This document shows, piece after piece, positions 48,604 through 59,339 of a stretch of 64,000 nucleotides of DNA. The notes beneath the pieces were generated by a model. It did not search any database, was not told the DNA's origin, and worked only from the letters and a program-made list of their open reading frames with translations. The DNA is from Symbiodinium natans (taxonomy: Eukaryota; Sar; Dinophyceae; Suessiales; Symbiodiniaceae). The DNA is taken from the NCBI GenBank assembly GCA_905221605.1, contig CAJNDS010002135.1:1445236-1509235 (forward strand). The letters are read 5' to 3'. Each line of letters begins with the position of its first letter. Positions within the stretch are counted from its first letter, which is position 1. The translations under genes and the position numbers were made by a program.

Positions 48604-48737
48604 TAGGGTTTGGGGCGGGTCCCTACTTCCACGATTCCGGAAGTACGAGGAACGAGCACCGTCCCTCCGTAGCCTCTGTCTTCTCTGCAGCGTTTCTATG
48701 TTCTCGTCTCGAAGCTCGAAGGCTTCACGCATATGGG
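48604..48737 (-). CDS. exon-like fragment with coiled-coil character
   Basis: On minus, from an ATG at 48732, the frame reads MREAFELRDENIETLQRRQR and continues basic for about 20 residues until heptamer-like sequence. Charged heptad spacing suggests an alpha-helical coiled coil. No family is recognised and the boundaries are uncertain. Confidence 0.33.
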
Positions 48738-48739
48738 GG

Positions 48740-49835
48740 CTTTTAAAGTCTAGGGTTTAGGGTCTGGGGTGCCTTCTGCAGCTAAAAGAACAAGGGTCCG
48801 AGTCTTCTAGGGCAACTTCGAGGGACCGCTGTTTGGGGAAATGCCCATATTGAAAAGCTGCCAGCCCGTCAGAAATCACCGTGTATAATGGAGGGGCCTC
48901 CCCCATATGAATGTGCATTTTGTTGCAGGCGCGTAGTTACTTAGGCTCCTGTAGTGGGCCAGTTCTAGATCAAAAGTTTAGAGGTCTGAAATGAACACTT
49001 GGCGAGTTGCATTCGAGCGATGTTGTGGCCAGCTCTCACGAAGCCCTTTGACATCATCAGTCCCAATCTAAACACCTGACCATACATCCCCAAATCTTGG
49101 TCCCTAAATATCCTTACTTGAGTCGTCCACGATTGCCAACCCAAGCCCTAAAACCCTAAACCTTTAACCCAAACATGCAATGTGCAACATCACGGCGGTG
49201 TGGATCTCTAACATGTAGCATTTTGGGTTGGCCGCAAACGCTGTAGGCAGCTAGAAGTATAGGTTTAGAAGTAACCTAATTAATTCAGGTTAGGTACAGG
49301 TATGGCAAGATTTATCTTGCTTACCGGCCACTAAGCTCAAGATTGAGAATGTGCGAGCTCCAGCTTCAGGCTAGGGTTTTAAGGTCCGGGGAGAAGGGTT
49401 GAGTTTTGGGGCACTGAGGTTGAAGAATGAGGTTGTGTTTAGGGCGGCATCTCGCGGTGTTACCCCTCCCCGACTCTGTAACTAACAACCCTAAGCCCTA
49501 ACCCCTCAACTTGGCCCTCAACCCTGAACCCAAAACCTGGGTTTAGGGCTTAGGGTTCAAGGCCTTGCCGAAGGACCTTGGTTTGAGTAAGAAACATCCT
49601 AGAAAAAATTCTGTGGCATCGAGGCCCAAACCCCCCAAACCTAAACCCCTAAATCCGGAACCCCTCAGTCCCTAAAGCCCCTAAACCTTAAACCTTAAAC
49701 TACGCCTAGGGTTTGTTTCAAGAGCAAGCCGCAGAGTTGGGCCTGATTTTTGTAAACCCAGCTATTTACGTAAGCATTGCATGTTTAAATGGGGTGGGAG
49801 TTATAAAATTCGGCCGGCCCGGGGATCCCGGTGCA
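48740..49835. other. unique sequence, few heptamers
   Basis: About 1.1 kb of mixed sequence with scattered decayed heptamers. No frame is convincing. Confidence 0.5.
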
Positions 49836-49910
49836 GGGTTTAGGGTTTAGGGTTTAGGGTTTAGGGTTTAGGGTTTAGGGTTTAGTGTTTAGGGTTTAGG
49901 GTTTAGTTTT
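49836..49910 (+). repeat. TTTAGGG array (about 10 units)
   Basis: Near-perfect run. It ends where a 1.5-kb heptamer-free unique segment starts. Confidence 0.95.
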
Positions 49911-49919
49911 CGGGCTGAT

Positions 49920-50540
49920 ATGTCTAAACAAGGCTATATAAGTCGGTCCGGTGAAAATAATAGAGCTCCATTGCAGATAAGATTTTTTCATCCGAGCTGG
50001 CCGGAAACAACTCCGGAAGCTCCGGCTGGTTTGAGAAGCAGATCTCGTTTGAGATTGCTGCAGCTCAAAGATAAATCCCCCTTCAGCATAAGACTTCAGC
50101 CTTCGGGTCTTGGAGTAACCAGAGATCTCAAAGCAGCGACTTCCTCATTTAAATCCTTATCCGCCGGGGCTCGAAAACAAATCCGGGAAGGATACCTCTT
50201 ACGGGCCTCCGCGGTGACAATAACAACAATAATCCCGGAGCCCGGGGGCCGCGGGAAGCGTCAAGTTTAAGAACCATATCTCTTGCGAAGCACAGAGCTT
50301 TGAAGATATGACGCGTGCGGGGAACTCTCGCTTAGCAGCTGCGCGCCAAACGAACTACAGGAGGTTTATGACGCGGGAACTCTAGTTTAGTAGCCGTGCG
50401 AAATGTCTGAACCAAGGGGCTCGCAAGACGACACAAGGTCTACTCAAGAGCCGGAGGGTCTGAACCGATCGGTGACTCCCATCTTCATATAAAAGCGAGG
50501 CGGATAGCATCATCATCTGTCATGTGTAGGCAGTCCACAC
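49920..50540 (+). other. unique segment with a 116-codon open frame
   Basis: Plus 49920-50270 is open from an ATG (MSKQGYISRSGENNRAPLQI onward). It is basic and serine-rich, with no recognisable domain. The rest contains a related pair of GCGGGAACTCT(C/A)G(C/T)TTAG(C/T)AG blocks near 50317 and 50372, so part is duplicated non-coding sequence. A gene call would be speculative. Confidence 0.22.
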
Positions 50541-50680
50541 TCCAAAACCTTGTTCTGCTTCAGAATCTTGTTGGGTTTGGCTATGGGCAAACCCTTTGGT
50601 GTGGCTTTTTGCGTGGAAGCCGTCCGCACTCCAGGACTTGGTCTGCTTCAGGTTCTTGTCGGCTTTGATGTGGCTACTGG
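50530..50680. repeat. imperfect ~90-bp tandem duplication
   Basis: Two copies sharing (C/G)AG(T/C)CC(A/G)CACTCCA, TTG(T/G)TCTGCTTCAG and TCTTGT(T/C)GG.TTTG, about 90 bp apart, overlapping a short open frame. Confidence 0.6.
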
Positions 50681-50749
50681 CAAGACAGCGCAGTCACTGC
50701 TTTCCGGCACAGACATGGATTTCACGGCCAAGATGCGGACATCACGAGG

Positions 50750-51172
50750 GTGAAGCAACATGAACCAACCGTGGCCAAGCGGCTTGATGCGACCATGACT
50801 CGAAGCCTTGGCCTGCACACCATTTGCTGTGGACTTTTGGTGGCCCAGCAACCACGCAGGTGCGGAACTGGCGGAACTCCAGGAAGCTATGGCACTTCAA
50901 AGCCAATCCCCACAAAGAGAGTCCCGATCTCTTCAATGTTTCTGGGATTGGCAGTGGTATTTGTGACAGAGATCCAAGACCAAGTTCGACCCGAGCGTCT
51001 TCTGCAACTGATCAAGGGCCCCGGTGGAAAGAACTGGGTGAGGAATGTGGCTGCGAGACAAGACCCACCGATTGAACGAAACCTGGATGATACGGTCTTT
51101 TGGTACGGTATCTCTGCTGGGTTCCTTGTTCAGCAGTCTAGTTTCCTGGCTCATGATTCCAAGGTGTTATAG
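50750..51172 (+). CDS. hypothetical ORF or terminal exon (140 codons)
   Basis: Open from 50750 to a TAG at 51170, in the only kilobase-sized heptamer-free stretch of the right half. A hydrophobic stretch, SSMFLGLAVVFVTEIQDQVR, and a protein-like end (ERNLDDTVFWYGISAGFLVQ) suggest genuine coding sequence. The first half is Arg/Thr/Gly-rich and less convincing, so the real exon may start later. A different open frame (50550-50753) lies just upstream and ends at the overlap GTGAAG. No family is recognised. A CT-rich tract follows at about 51230. Confidence 0.3.
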   Translation: MKQHEPTVAKRLDATMTRSLGLHTICCGLLVAQQPRRCGTGGTPGSYGTSKPIPTKRVPISSMFLGLAVVFVTEIQDQVRPERLLQLIKGPGGKNWVRNVAARQDPPIERNLDDTVFWYGISAGFLVQQSSFLAHDSKVL

Positions 51173-51199
51173 TCAGGGTCTCATGGGCGGATTCACAAG

Positions 51200-53110
51200 G
51201 TGAACACACTTCATTTTCTCGCAGCTCTTTTCTCCCTCTCTCTCTCTCTCTTTTTTCTGTCTTTTTCTCTCAATACACATCTTTAAAAGAGAGAAAGGGG
51301 AGGGAACAGGCTCATGAAGAAGTGAATGCGTGAAGAGTTTACTATTAACGCGTGCGTGCACAGTAGTATAGAAGAGAGTGAGCATACTAGACTAGCGAAC
51401 AAAGAAGCGCAGTGAGCGTATGCACTTCATTTTCCTTTGTTTCTCATTACAAATGTCGAATGCAACCCTAAACCCTAAACACTACACCCTAAACCCTAAA
51501 CCACAACGCGGAGTAGCAATACTAAGAAACGCTTATGGACAAAGTGAATGCGCGAGGAAGTAAGAAACGTCAAGAGGAAGAAGATGCCATAAAACACGCA
51601 GCCGTATTTATAAGCACTCCCTGAACCGAACAAAGTCAAAGACATAACAAACCTAAACCCTAAACCCTAAACCCTCAGCCCTCAGCCCTAAACCCTAAAC
51701 CCTGAATTCCAACGCAGCTGAAGCCCTGAAGAGTGCCGGCATGAAACATGCCAAAACAGAAATGTGATTAATGGGGTTTAGGGTTTAGGGTTTAGGGCTT
51801 AGGGTTTACGGTAAAAACCCTGAAGCAAAAAACAAAAAAAACAATTGAAAAGGGAAAGTAGGCCAAAATGCAGGCCCCACGGCCTCCTATTCTGTAGGGT
51901 TTGGGGTTTGGGATTTTAGAGTTCAGGGAACTAGACAAGAAACCTAAACCCCTTATAAACCCCAAACCCAAAACCCCTAAACCCTAAAACCCTAAGCCCC
52001 TAAACCTAACCCCTAATGAAACCCCAAACATACCTCATAGAACCCTAAACCCTAAACCCTAAACCCTAAACCCTAAACCGGGCTGGCGTAAGAGCTCAAG
52101 GCATGTGAAAGGGCGCTGAGCCCAGGGTGCTGGATATGGGCTTCAGCTGAGCTTCCGGCTGCAAGGCGTTTAGGGTTTAGGGTTTAGGGTTCAGGGTTTA
52201 GGGTTTAGGGTTTAGGGTTTAGGGCCCAATCGCCTTACGAACAAACTCCGTATAGGGCATCAGGGTTTAGAGGGTTTTTAGTGCTTGTCATTGGGGACCG
52301 TAGGTATGACAGGTGTTGGTTCGGAAAATCCTATAACTCAACCGACTTTTGGATTTAAACCCTAAACCCTGAACCCTAAACCCCTAAAATCTTATAAAGT
52401 TCAACTTCTATCTGCAGGGCGCAGCGCTTCCACCCTAAACGAAGCTCCCTAAACCCTAAACCTAAACCCTAAACCCTAAACTCTAAACCCTAGACCATGT
52501 TTGTTCCCCTTTCTCCATCCAAGGGATGGGCCAGAAACAGCCGATGACCCGTAGCCAGCACCGAAGAAACAGAGCTTGCACGACCGGATCTGGAGGGGCC
52601 CTGTACACATTACACATTTCTATGCGCCATACAGGGTTTTGGATTAGGGCTTAGGGGTTTAGGGGTTTAAGGGTTTAAGGTCCGCTGACCCTGGCGTGTT
52701 GGATGGGGTAGGGGGGGGTACCCCGGCAGCTTTTCCGTGGAGGAACAGGCCACCCACACCGCGTAAACTCATGGACCATAGGCGGTTTCGCACAGGGCAT
52801 AGGGGCTTTTCCAACCCCTTACCCCCCCCCCTTTACCCCCCCTACCCCCCCCCCACCCCCCCTAACCCCCACAACCCCCCCCCCCCACCCACCCCCCCCC
52901 CCTACCCCCCCTCCCCTACCCCATTGCGAGAACCGCAAACCCAATCCACCTTAAACTTGTTCTCCTGCGGGTTCGGCGGCTTGAGCCGGAGGCTCTTAAA
53001 TTTAGGGTTCAGGAGTTAGTTTGACAAGCCTAGCTTGGTCCACATCAAGCCGAGTAAAGATGACAGAGGGCCCCCGATCTACCGAGCGCGCATTCCCATC
53101 TAAGCCAGGC
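51200..53110. repeat. CT tract, then heptamer mosaic
   Basis: CT/GA low complexity at 51230-51300, then short arrays around 51480, 51660, 51775, 52040 and 52170-52220. A C-rich run lies at 52815-52925. One piece near 52500-52570 is open (GMGQKQPMTRSQHRRNRACT). Another ends GCAAGGC|GTTTAGGG at 52167, again an exon-like edge at a heptamer. No gene called. Confidence 0.7.
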
Positions 53111-53112
53111 AA

Positions 53113-53262
53113 ACTTGGAGGTTCATGGTACTTACTAACCAATTATAACTGTACTTATAACCCTACTTATAATACCCCTAAAGGGTCTTATAGGGGTTAT
53201 CCCACTTATAAGTAGGGTTATAAGTACAGCTAGAATTGGTTAGTAAGTACCATGAACCTTCA
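53113..53262. mobile_element. foldback element, ACTTGGAGGTTCATGG family, copy 2
   Basis: A 150-bp hairpin: ACTTGGAGGTTCATGGTACT and AGTACCATGAACCTTCA at the ends. Pairing continues through AACCAATTATAACTGTACTT and ACCCTACTTATAA to a small centre, so almost the whole element is palindromic. Confidence 0.75.
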
Positions 53263-53589
53263 CGAAGAATCGGGCCTGGCGGGAGTCAGTGGCTTGAACT
53301 TGTCCTCAAGTCTGCACCATTGTTGGGGCACGATTTAAAAATGATCATTTGTGTTCCTTACTGGGTTTAAGTATTCGAACAATCTAAAATGATTTTCAAC
53401 AATGACCCCAGAAGTGTGGTCCGAATGCACTCACTGCTATAGGACTTACAGGGTTTATAAGGTTAAAGTCCGGGCTTTCCTCGGAGGTTCATGGGGTATG
53501 CTTTCGTGTCACAATTACCTTGATTAGGAACCAGATAGACCTACAGTTGCGATACTTATAACGCTTCATGAGGCAACCCTAACCCCCAA

Positions 53590-53790
53590 AACCCAAGCCA
53601 CGACTCCAAGCTGTCCAGCGGTGGTAGGAACCTGATAGGAACCTCGGAGCAACTTTAGCGCAGTTTGACTTATCGTTCCACGCACGGCACGCTCCGCCCT
53701 CCTCGTCTCTCGCCGGGGAGGGCCTGCTTACGGCAGGGACAAGGACAAAACTTTCCCAAGACCGCAAGCGATCTCTCCCAGGGGACACGT
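53590..53790 (-). other. coding-like unique segment
   Basis: Minus frame open for about 65 codons with protein-like composition (ARDEEGGACRAWNDKSNCAK). Unrecognised; may be an exon. Confidence 0.25.
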
Positions 53791-53839
53791 GAACCCTAAA
53801 AGAGCTTACCGACCACAACCTTTATAGGCAGCAGAGTAG

Positions 53840-53940
53840 TATGTACCTAGTTGCTGAGTACCCTGGCCCCAAAAAAGGTTGCTAGAATTGTATATACCCC
53901 AAAAGGCTAAAGATTCTCTACTCAGCTACTAAGTGTAGGT
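53840..53940. mobile_element. foldback element, CCTA-GT(T/A)GCTGAGTA ends
   Basis: TACCTAGTTGCTGAGTACCC faces CTACTCAGCTACTAAGTGTAGG with a few mismatches around about 55 bp. Single copy in the window. Confidence 0.45.
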
Positions 53941-54125
53941 TAAGTAGCACCAGACCCAGGACTAACCCAGGCTTTCAGGGCACCCATTTTTTGTTTAAAG
54001 GGGTTCGGAAGGGAGCCTAAACCCTAAGGACAGGGAATACCGGCCTACTCTGGGTCCTAGAGTATGTAGGGTATAGGATCATGGGTTTAGGGTTTAGGGT
54101 TTTTGGGGTTCATTTGGTCCCCGAG

Positions 54126-54185
54126 AAAGGCAACAGCGAGGTTCTCGCCGAACTGCAGAATCGTCTGCGGCTCCTCGTCAAGTCG
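54126..54185 (+). CDS. 60-bp exon-like fragment ending at GTTTAGG
   Basis: After GGTTCATTTGGTCCCCGAG the 60 bases read KGNSEVLAELQNRLRLLVKS, then GTTTAGGATTTAGGG begins. It has the same length, phase and edge architecture as 40545-40604. The peptide is helix-like. The preceding motif recurs elsewhere in front of other open pieces. Confidence 0.35.
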
Positions 54186-54189
54186 GTTT

Positions 54190-55015
54190 AGGATTTAGGG
54201 TTTAGGGCTTAGGGTCGTCTGCGTTCGTGTTCCCTAAGCCTAAGCTGCGTCACTGAACCCGGCAGAAGAACTTCATGGAACAGACCCTACAAACCCTCCA
54301 TTCTAGAGTATAAACCCTAGGAGCCACTAGGAGCCCTAAGCCATATACTGAAAGGGTTTATCGGTGACTTTGGGTTTGTGGGGTTCTTCGGTCAACAAAA
54401 ATCTTTGGGAACCGAATGAACCCTACAATGTGGCATCTCTACCAGGGCTGCGGGCGTATTCGAGTCTGGAGACTGCTAGCTTGGCTGCACTTAGCAGGGT
54501 AGCTCAGAAATAAATTTTAAGCTACCTCATTAAGAAACCCAATAAACCCAGAAAGGCTAAGGATGTAAAGTTACACCAAAGCACCACAGAGGACCGTCAA
54601 CCTTAATCCTGAAACAGGTGGCTGCTGGCAACATAGCAATTTTGTTTTTCCGGCCACCCTCTGCCATGGCAATCCGAAAAGTAGGGGGTGCCCATTTGGT
54701 TCTCCCTTCACTCTAAATCCGAAACCCTAAAACTATCTTGGGTGCATGAAGGAGACTCTCCCCCGTTTCGCTTCAAGAAAACGATTTCTTATGGCAACAC
54801 GCAGCCGTACCAATGACCTTTGCGCGCACCACCTTAAGGCAACAGCGGTTTAGGGCTTAGGGTGTAGGGGTTTAGGGGTTTCAGGGGATAGGGTTTGCGG
54901 CATGTTTAGGAGGAACGGGGTGATCGAACCTCGTCCTCGGAATCGTCTCGCACCTTCTCGGGGATTAGGCTTCCGGGTTTTGGAGGGTTCGGTTTTCTGG
55001 GGAACCCCAGTTCTG
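54190..55015. other. mostly unique sequence, gene scraps possible
   Basis: 54436-54510 reads LPGLRAYSSLETASLAALSR and reaches a TAA. The rest holds scattered decayed heptamers and no named feature. Confidence 0.4.
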
Positions 55016-55017
55016 GA

Positions 55018-55290
55018 TTAAAGGCTGGTGGGCTTTTGCGCGGGCTGTTCAGGGATGCTTCGATACCAGAATACCGATAGGAAAGAGGGATGGTCCGTAC
55101 GCCTCATACGGAATAGAATACGTAGTACGGGGTTTACGATCCCAATTTGAAGGTTCATCTGGCCGCCATGGTTCATATGTTCTACGTAACATCCGAATGC
55201 CTCGTTTACAGGCCTGTCCGAAGAAGTTTCATGCAGGCTCCGTTTTGTTCGCTCAACAGGTCTATCCACCACCAAGGAGTGCTGCTTCAA
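55018..55290 (-). other. open frame of 90 codons, unrecognised
   Basis: The minus frame runs from an ATG at 55290 with normal protein composition (NEAFGCYVEHMNHGGQMNLQ). No motif. It could be an exon; a copy of the GGTTCATCTGG string lies within it, so part may be repeat-derived. Confidence 0.25.
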
Positions 55291-55430
55291 ATCAGCAAAT
55301 CAAGGAGCATGATCTGAGCATGGCTGTGTAGAGAAACAGCTCCGCGCACAGAAAGGTCCCTATGTTTTAGTCCACACGCGGCGACGTGTGTTTAGCGCTG
55401 TCACATGACATCGTCGCGTCTGTTCAGTGG

Positions 55431-55558
55431 CTTGGTAGGACCCACACTGCAGATGAGTGAGAAGGGTAACCCTTTTGAATTTTGTGTGGGTTGGTCACTG
55501 TACAAGGGAACCTAGAACCAACCAAAAAAGGGGAAAGGGTACCATGAGGCTACCAAGG
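55431..55558. mobile_element. foldback element, TGGTAGCCCAGT family, copy 3 (diverged)
   Basis: CTTGGTAGGACCCACACTG on the left; GGTACCATGAGGCTACCAAGG on the right. Interior AAGGGTAACCCTTTT is a hairpin. More diverged than the other two copies. Confidence 0.45.
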
Positions 55559-55743
55559 TGGGTTCCAGGCACTTTTTTGCAGTCCCCTAAACCCTAAACC
55601 CTAAACCCTAAACCCTACACCCTAAACCCTAAACCCTATGTTAACGTCGAAGACGTCACGAAGTCCTCCTGCATGCAGACCCCGCTTCTGACCTTCTGAC
55701 GCTACGTGATGAGGAGCAGGACTGAGGACGATGAGGATGCCCA

Positions 55744-55840
55744 AAGGGTCCATGTACCTACATAGTATATACTCCTTAAAGGGGTTCCCAGATAGGTAGC
55801 TTTAGGGCCCAAGTATATACTACATGGGTACATGGACCCT
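55744..55840. mobile_element. foldback element, AGGGTCCATGTACC ends
   Basis: AGGGTCCATGTACCTACATA plus GTATATACT pairs with AGTATATACTACATGGGTAC plus ATGGACCCT across about 40 bp. The near-perfect arms suggest recent mobility; only one copy is seen here. Confidence 0.65.
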
Positions 55841-55974
55841 TAGGGGATGAAGATGATGGCGGCGATGGTGCTGCTGCTGCTGCTGCTGCTGCGGATCATG
55901 CCGGGGTCGGCATTCGAGTGTCAGCTAAGTGGCGTATTCAGGTGATGATCCCTGAGGGACCGTATTGGGAAAAA

Positions 55975-55985
55975 ATGTATGTATA

Positions 55986-56016
<31 letters not shown>

Positions 56017-56080
56017 TTATTTATTTCTATTTGTATTTATATTTATGTATATATATATATATTCATATATATATATACTG
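55975..56080. repeat. TA-rich microsatellite
   Basis: (TA)n interrupted by ATTTATTT. Tyr/Ile frames across it are artefacts. Confidence 0.92.
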
Positions 56081-56564
56081 TACTACGATCATCCCATTGG
56101 TAGGTATGAACCATAAGCTCGAAGTGTCAGAGTCAGTCTCCTTTGATCTGCAGAGTGGGCCCAGTAGAGGGTACCACTGGGCTACGAAGCTGGTCATGTT
56201 TTCAAGGCCCCAGGTTTGGCTTCGGGTCCGGCCAGGGCAGTTTGGGGCACCATTCTTTACCTTACTTCTCCAAGAACCAAGGGGAAAAAAAAAGGTTCGA
56301 CTTTAATATTGCTACTCAATAGGGACACCCGAGGCGTTCAAATTTCAATTCTTGGCCAAGTAAGTTGCAGGCGCAGGGACGCTTCTGGCTCCGGACCTCC
56401 CTCTCCTGCCGGCTTCGCGGCTTGAGGGCCCTGGCTAACTCAATTTGGGGCTTTAGGGTTTAGGGTTTAGGGCTTATAGCCTAAACCCTAAACCCTAAAC
56501 CCTCAACCCTCAACCATAAAATCCGGAGCATCAACGCTTCAAGCGCCACCCCCCCCCCCCCCCC

Positions 56565-56655
56565 CTAGGCCGGCCTCATTGATAGATCTCCTTCCCCTGC
56601 GGCTTGGCATGCCTCCAGGGACAGAGATGGCCTCAGCGCTGAAGAGATCATACTT
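56565..56655 (-). CDS. exon-like fragment, unknown product
   Basis: Minus strand, directly after CCCTAAACCCAAG, reads YDLFSAEAISVPGGMPSRRG and about ten more residues up to a G-run. Natural composition, AG at its start. No family recognised. Confidence 0.33.
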
Positions 56656-56659
56656 GGGT

Positions 56660-59170
56660 TTAGGGTTTAGGGTTCAGGGTTTAGGGTTTAAGGTTTAGGA
56701 GTTTAGGGTTTAGGGTTTAGGGTTTAGGGTTTAGGGTTTAGGAGGTTCAGGGCACTAAAAAGCCCCAATTATAACTGTGCTTCAAAGCCCCCTGAGTCCC
56801 CCAACCCTAAACCCTAAACCCTAAAGACCTAAACCCTAAAACGACGCAGAAATTGGGGGGGGTTACAAGTAACCATGAACCTCCAATATGCATATATACA
56901 TATATACATATAAACATGTATACACATATACATATATACATATATACATATATACATGTATACATATATATACATGTATACATATAGCTAATAAAGATAT
57001 ATGACCTGATTACCCTAAACCCTAAACCCTGAACCCTACATGTCAAGTACCGTGACAACCAGGTCGACCTAATGAACCCCATACAGCAGAACTTGGATTC
57101 TATACCCCTTTGCTACTCTTATCCCTATCTGGGAAATTTCGGGTTTAGGGTTCAGGGTACCATGAACCCTTGTAGTCCTTGTAGTGTTCAGCCAGTCTCG
57201 CAGGAACACCTAGATCCGAACCCAATGATCCCGCAGGCACGAGGAAAAATGAGTTGATGCAGCCAACGACACGCTCCCACAACCCTAAGGTTCCGAGGTT
57301 TCAGGCGTAGCGTTTAGGGCTCAGGGCTTCAGGGCTGAGGGTTGAAGGCCTCGGGTTTAAGGTTTGGGGGTTTAGGCTGGAGTTTTGAAGCCTGAACAGG
57401 GTTTAGGCACTCCCATCACCCTGCAGTCAGAAAGCTCCGAGGCTTGTCGAGGGAGTCATTCCTTTACTCTACCTCCCTGGATGGCCCGTATATTCCTTTA
57501 GGGTCTCTTCGAAAAAAAACCTAAACCCTAAACCCTAAACCCTAAACCCTAAACCCTAAACCCTAAACCCTAAACCCTAAACCCCCCAACCCCAAAGGTA
57601 CAACCTTAGGGGCCCAAGGAATAATCCCATGAGCTTAAGAGCACGCTGTCCCTGGGCCCTCAAGCAAAGTGAACCGACTAGGCATGATCCCCTCCCCTCA
57701 GCTCTCACTGAAGCCCTGACAACTCAAGCCCTAAACCCTAAACCCTAAACCCTAAACCCTAAACCCTAAAACCCTAAACCCAAAACCCACAACTCCATAG
57801 AACCTCGCCCCGTTCAAGGATAAGGGTTGAGGGTTCAGGGCGAGAAGACCAAGAAATACTGGTGCATTCAGGCCTCCAACCCTAAACCCTAAACCCTACA
57901 CCCGAAATAACCCTGAACCCTGGTCCCCAAGGAGCGCAGCTTTCAGGAAGCTGACAATCATCTGAGGCAGCTACAATGACTGCAAAGATCGCCATCCTGC
58001 GATCGAATGTGAGTTCGCGGGTGAGCTGATCAGCACTTGGATTCCCGGATGACCCTAAACCCAACCCCAAACGATGCCACATGGGGCCATCTCGCTCCCT
58101 CAAGAGAAGGTGCAGAAAAAGAGCCGTGGGCTTTCTCCAAGAAAGCCAACGACCCGGCAGGACTGGAAGATAGCTTTGACTTTGAAGGGATCGAAGGGTT
58201 AGCGGTGCTCCCTCAACCCCTAAACCTAGGTATTTCTGGAAGAGAGGACTTGGGGGTCCCCGAAGCTACCCTGGGGTCTTAGATCCTGAACACTCAAACC
58301 CTAAACCCTAAAACGTTAAAGCCTAGCCCTAAACCCTAAACCCTAAACCCTAAACCCTAAAACCTTAAACCTTAAACCTTAAACCCTAGCCCTAAACCCT
58401 CCGCATTTCTCGGGTTCAGAACCCCTAACATCAGGGCTGTGGACCCTAGAGCTTCAGAACCCCGAGCTGCCCCAGACCCTAAACCCTAAACCCTAAACCC
58501 CAAACCCTAAACCCTAAACCCCAAACCCTAAACCCCAAACCCTAAACCCCAACCCCTGAACCCCAGACCCCTAAACCCCAAGCTACCCAAAAGCACCCCC
58601 GGGCAACCGACGCGGTCCTTGCAGCCACGGCTCTTTCGCACCTCGCTTCGTTAGGGGATTCCCCGGAAATCTTCTGGGCTCTTTAGGGTTTAGGGTTTAG
58701 GGTTTAGGGCTTAGGGCTTAGGGTTTAGGGTTTGAAAGCCAGGAACTCGGGAAACCGATTTAGGGTTTAGGGTTTGGGGTTTCGGGTTTAGGTTTAAGGG
58801 CAGTTTTCAACATACCGGCAATGCCAAGGCTGGGGGGGAAGTGTTTTTCTACGAACATGCTAAATGCGGCAGACAACATCTTCCCCACAGCTCGTGGCCC
58901 CGGTTTAGGGTTTAGGGTTTGGGTTTAGGGAACTAACTGGCAAATTCTATGGCGACCATGACGCCGGATTTTCAGACGGCTGGGGTCCCACACAGGGTTT
59001 AAAACTGCGCTACCCTCAACACTAGACCGATCTTGCAACCCTCAACTTCGAACTGCAAGCTAAGATGGAGACTCGTCCTAAGGCTTGGCGCGGCTATGCA
59101 GCGGACTGCAAGAAACCTGTACTGCTTTCGGGTTTAGGCGGTGCCCTCTAAAGCTCTTTGGGCCCTCAAG
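56660..59170. repeat. heptamer mosaic with TA tract
   Basis: TTTAGGG arrays near 56657-56750 and CCCTAAA arrays at 57520-57583, 57733-57780, 58325-58360 and 58475-58560 (CCCCAAA variants). A (CATATA)n tract lies at 56886-56990. A coding-like plus frame (58100-58280, includes GLEDSFDFEGIEGLAVLPQP) and a decayed foldback (56757-56885) are also present. Confidence 0.75.
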
Positions 59171-59173
59171 CCC

Positions 59174-59339
59174 TACTTGAAGGTTCATGGGTACTTGGAG
59201 GTTCATGAGGTGTAGGGTTTAGGGTTTAGGGTTTAGGGACCCCAAGCCTAAGTCTTCTCTTAACTTAGGCGACTTCGGGGGGGGGGCTTATGCGTGCAGC
59301 CATAATTCGGGTGATAAGTGCCCATGAACGTCCAAGTAG
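59174..59339. mobile_element. foldback element, TACTTGGAGGTTCATGG family, copy 3
   Basis: TACTTGAAGGTTCATGGGTA at left and GTGCCCATGAACGTCCAAGTA at right. The interior has been invaded by a TTTAGGG array and a G-run, so it is diverged or composite. Confidence 0.55.

Noticed and set aside
55965-56110. Tyr/Ile-rich membrane peptide
   Set aside because: TA microsatellite translation.
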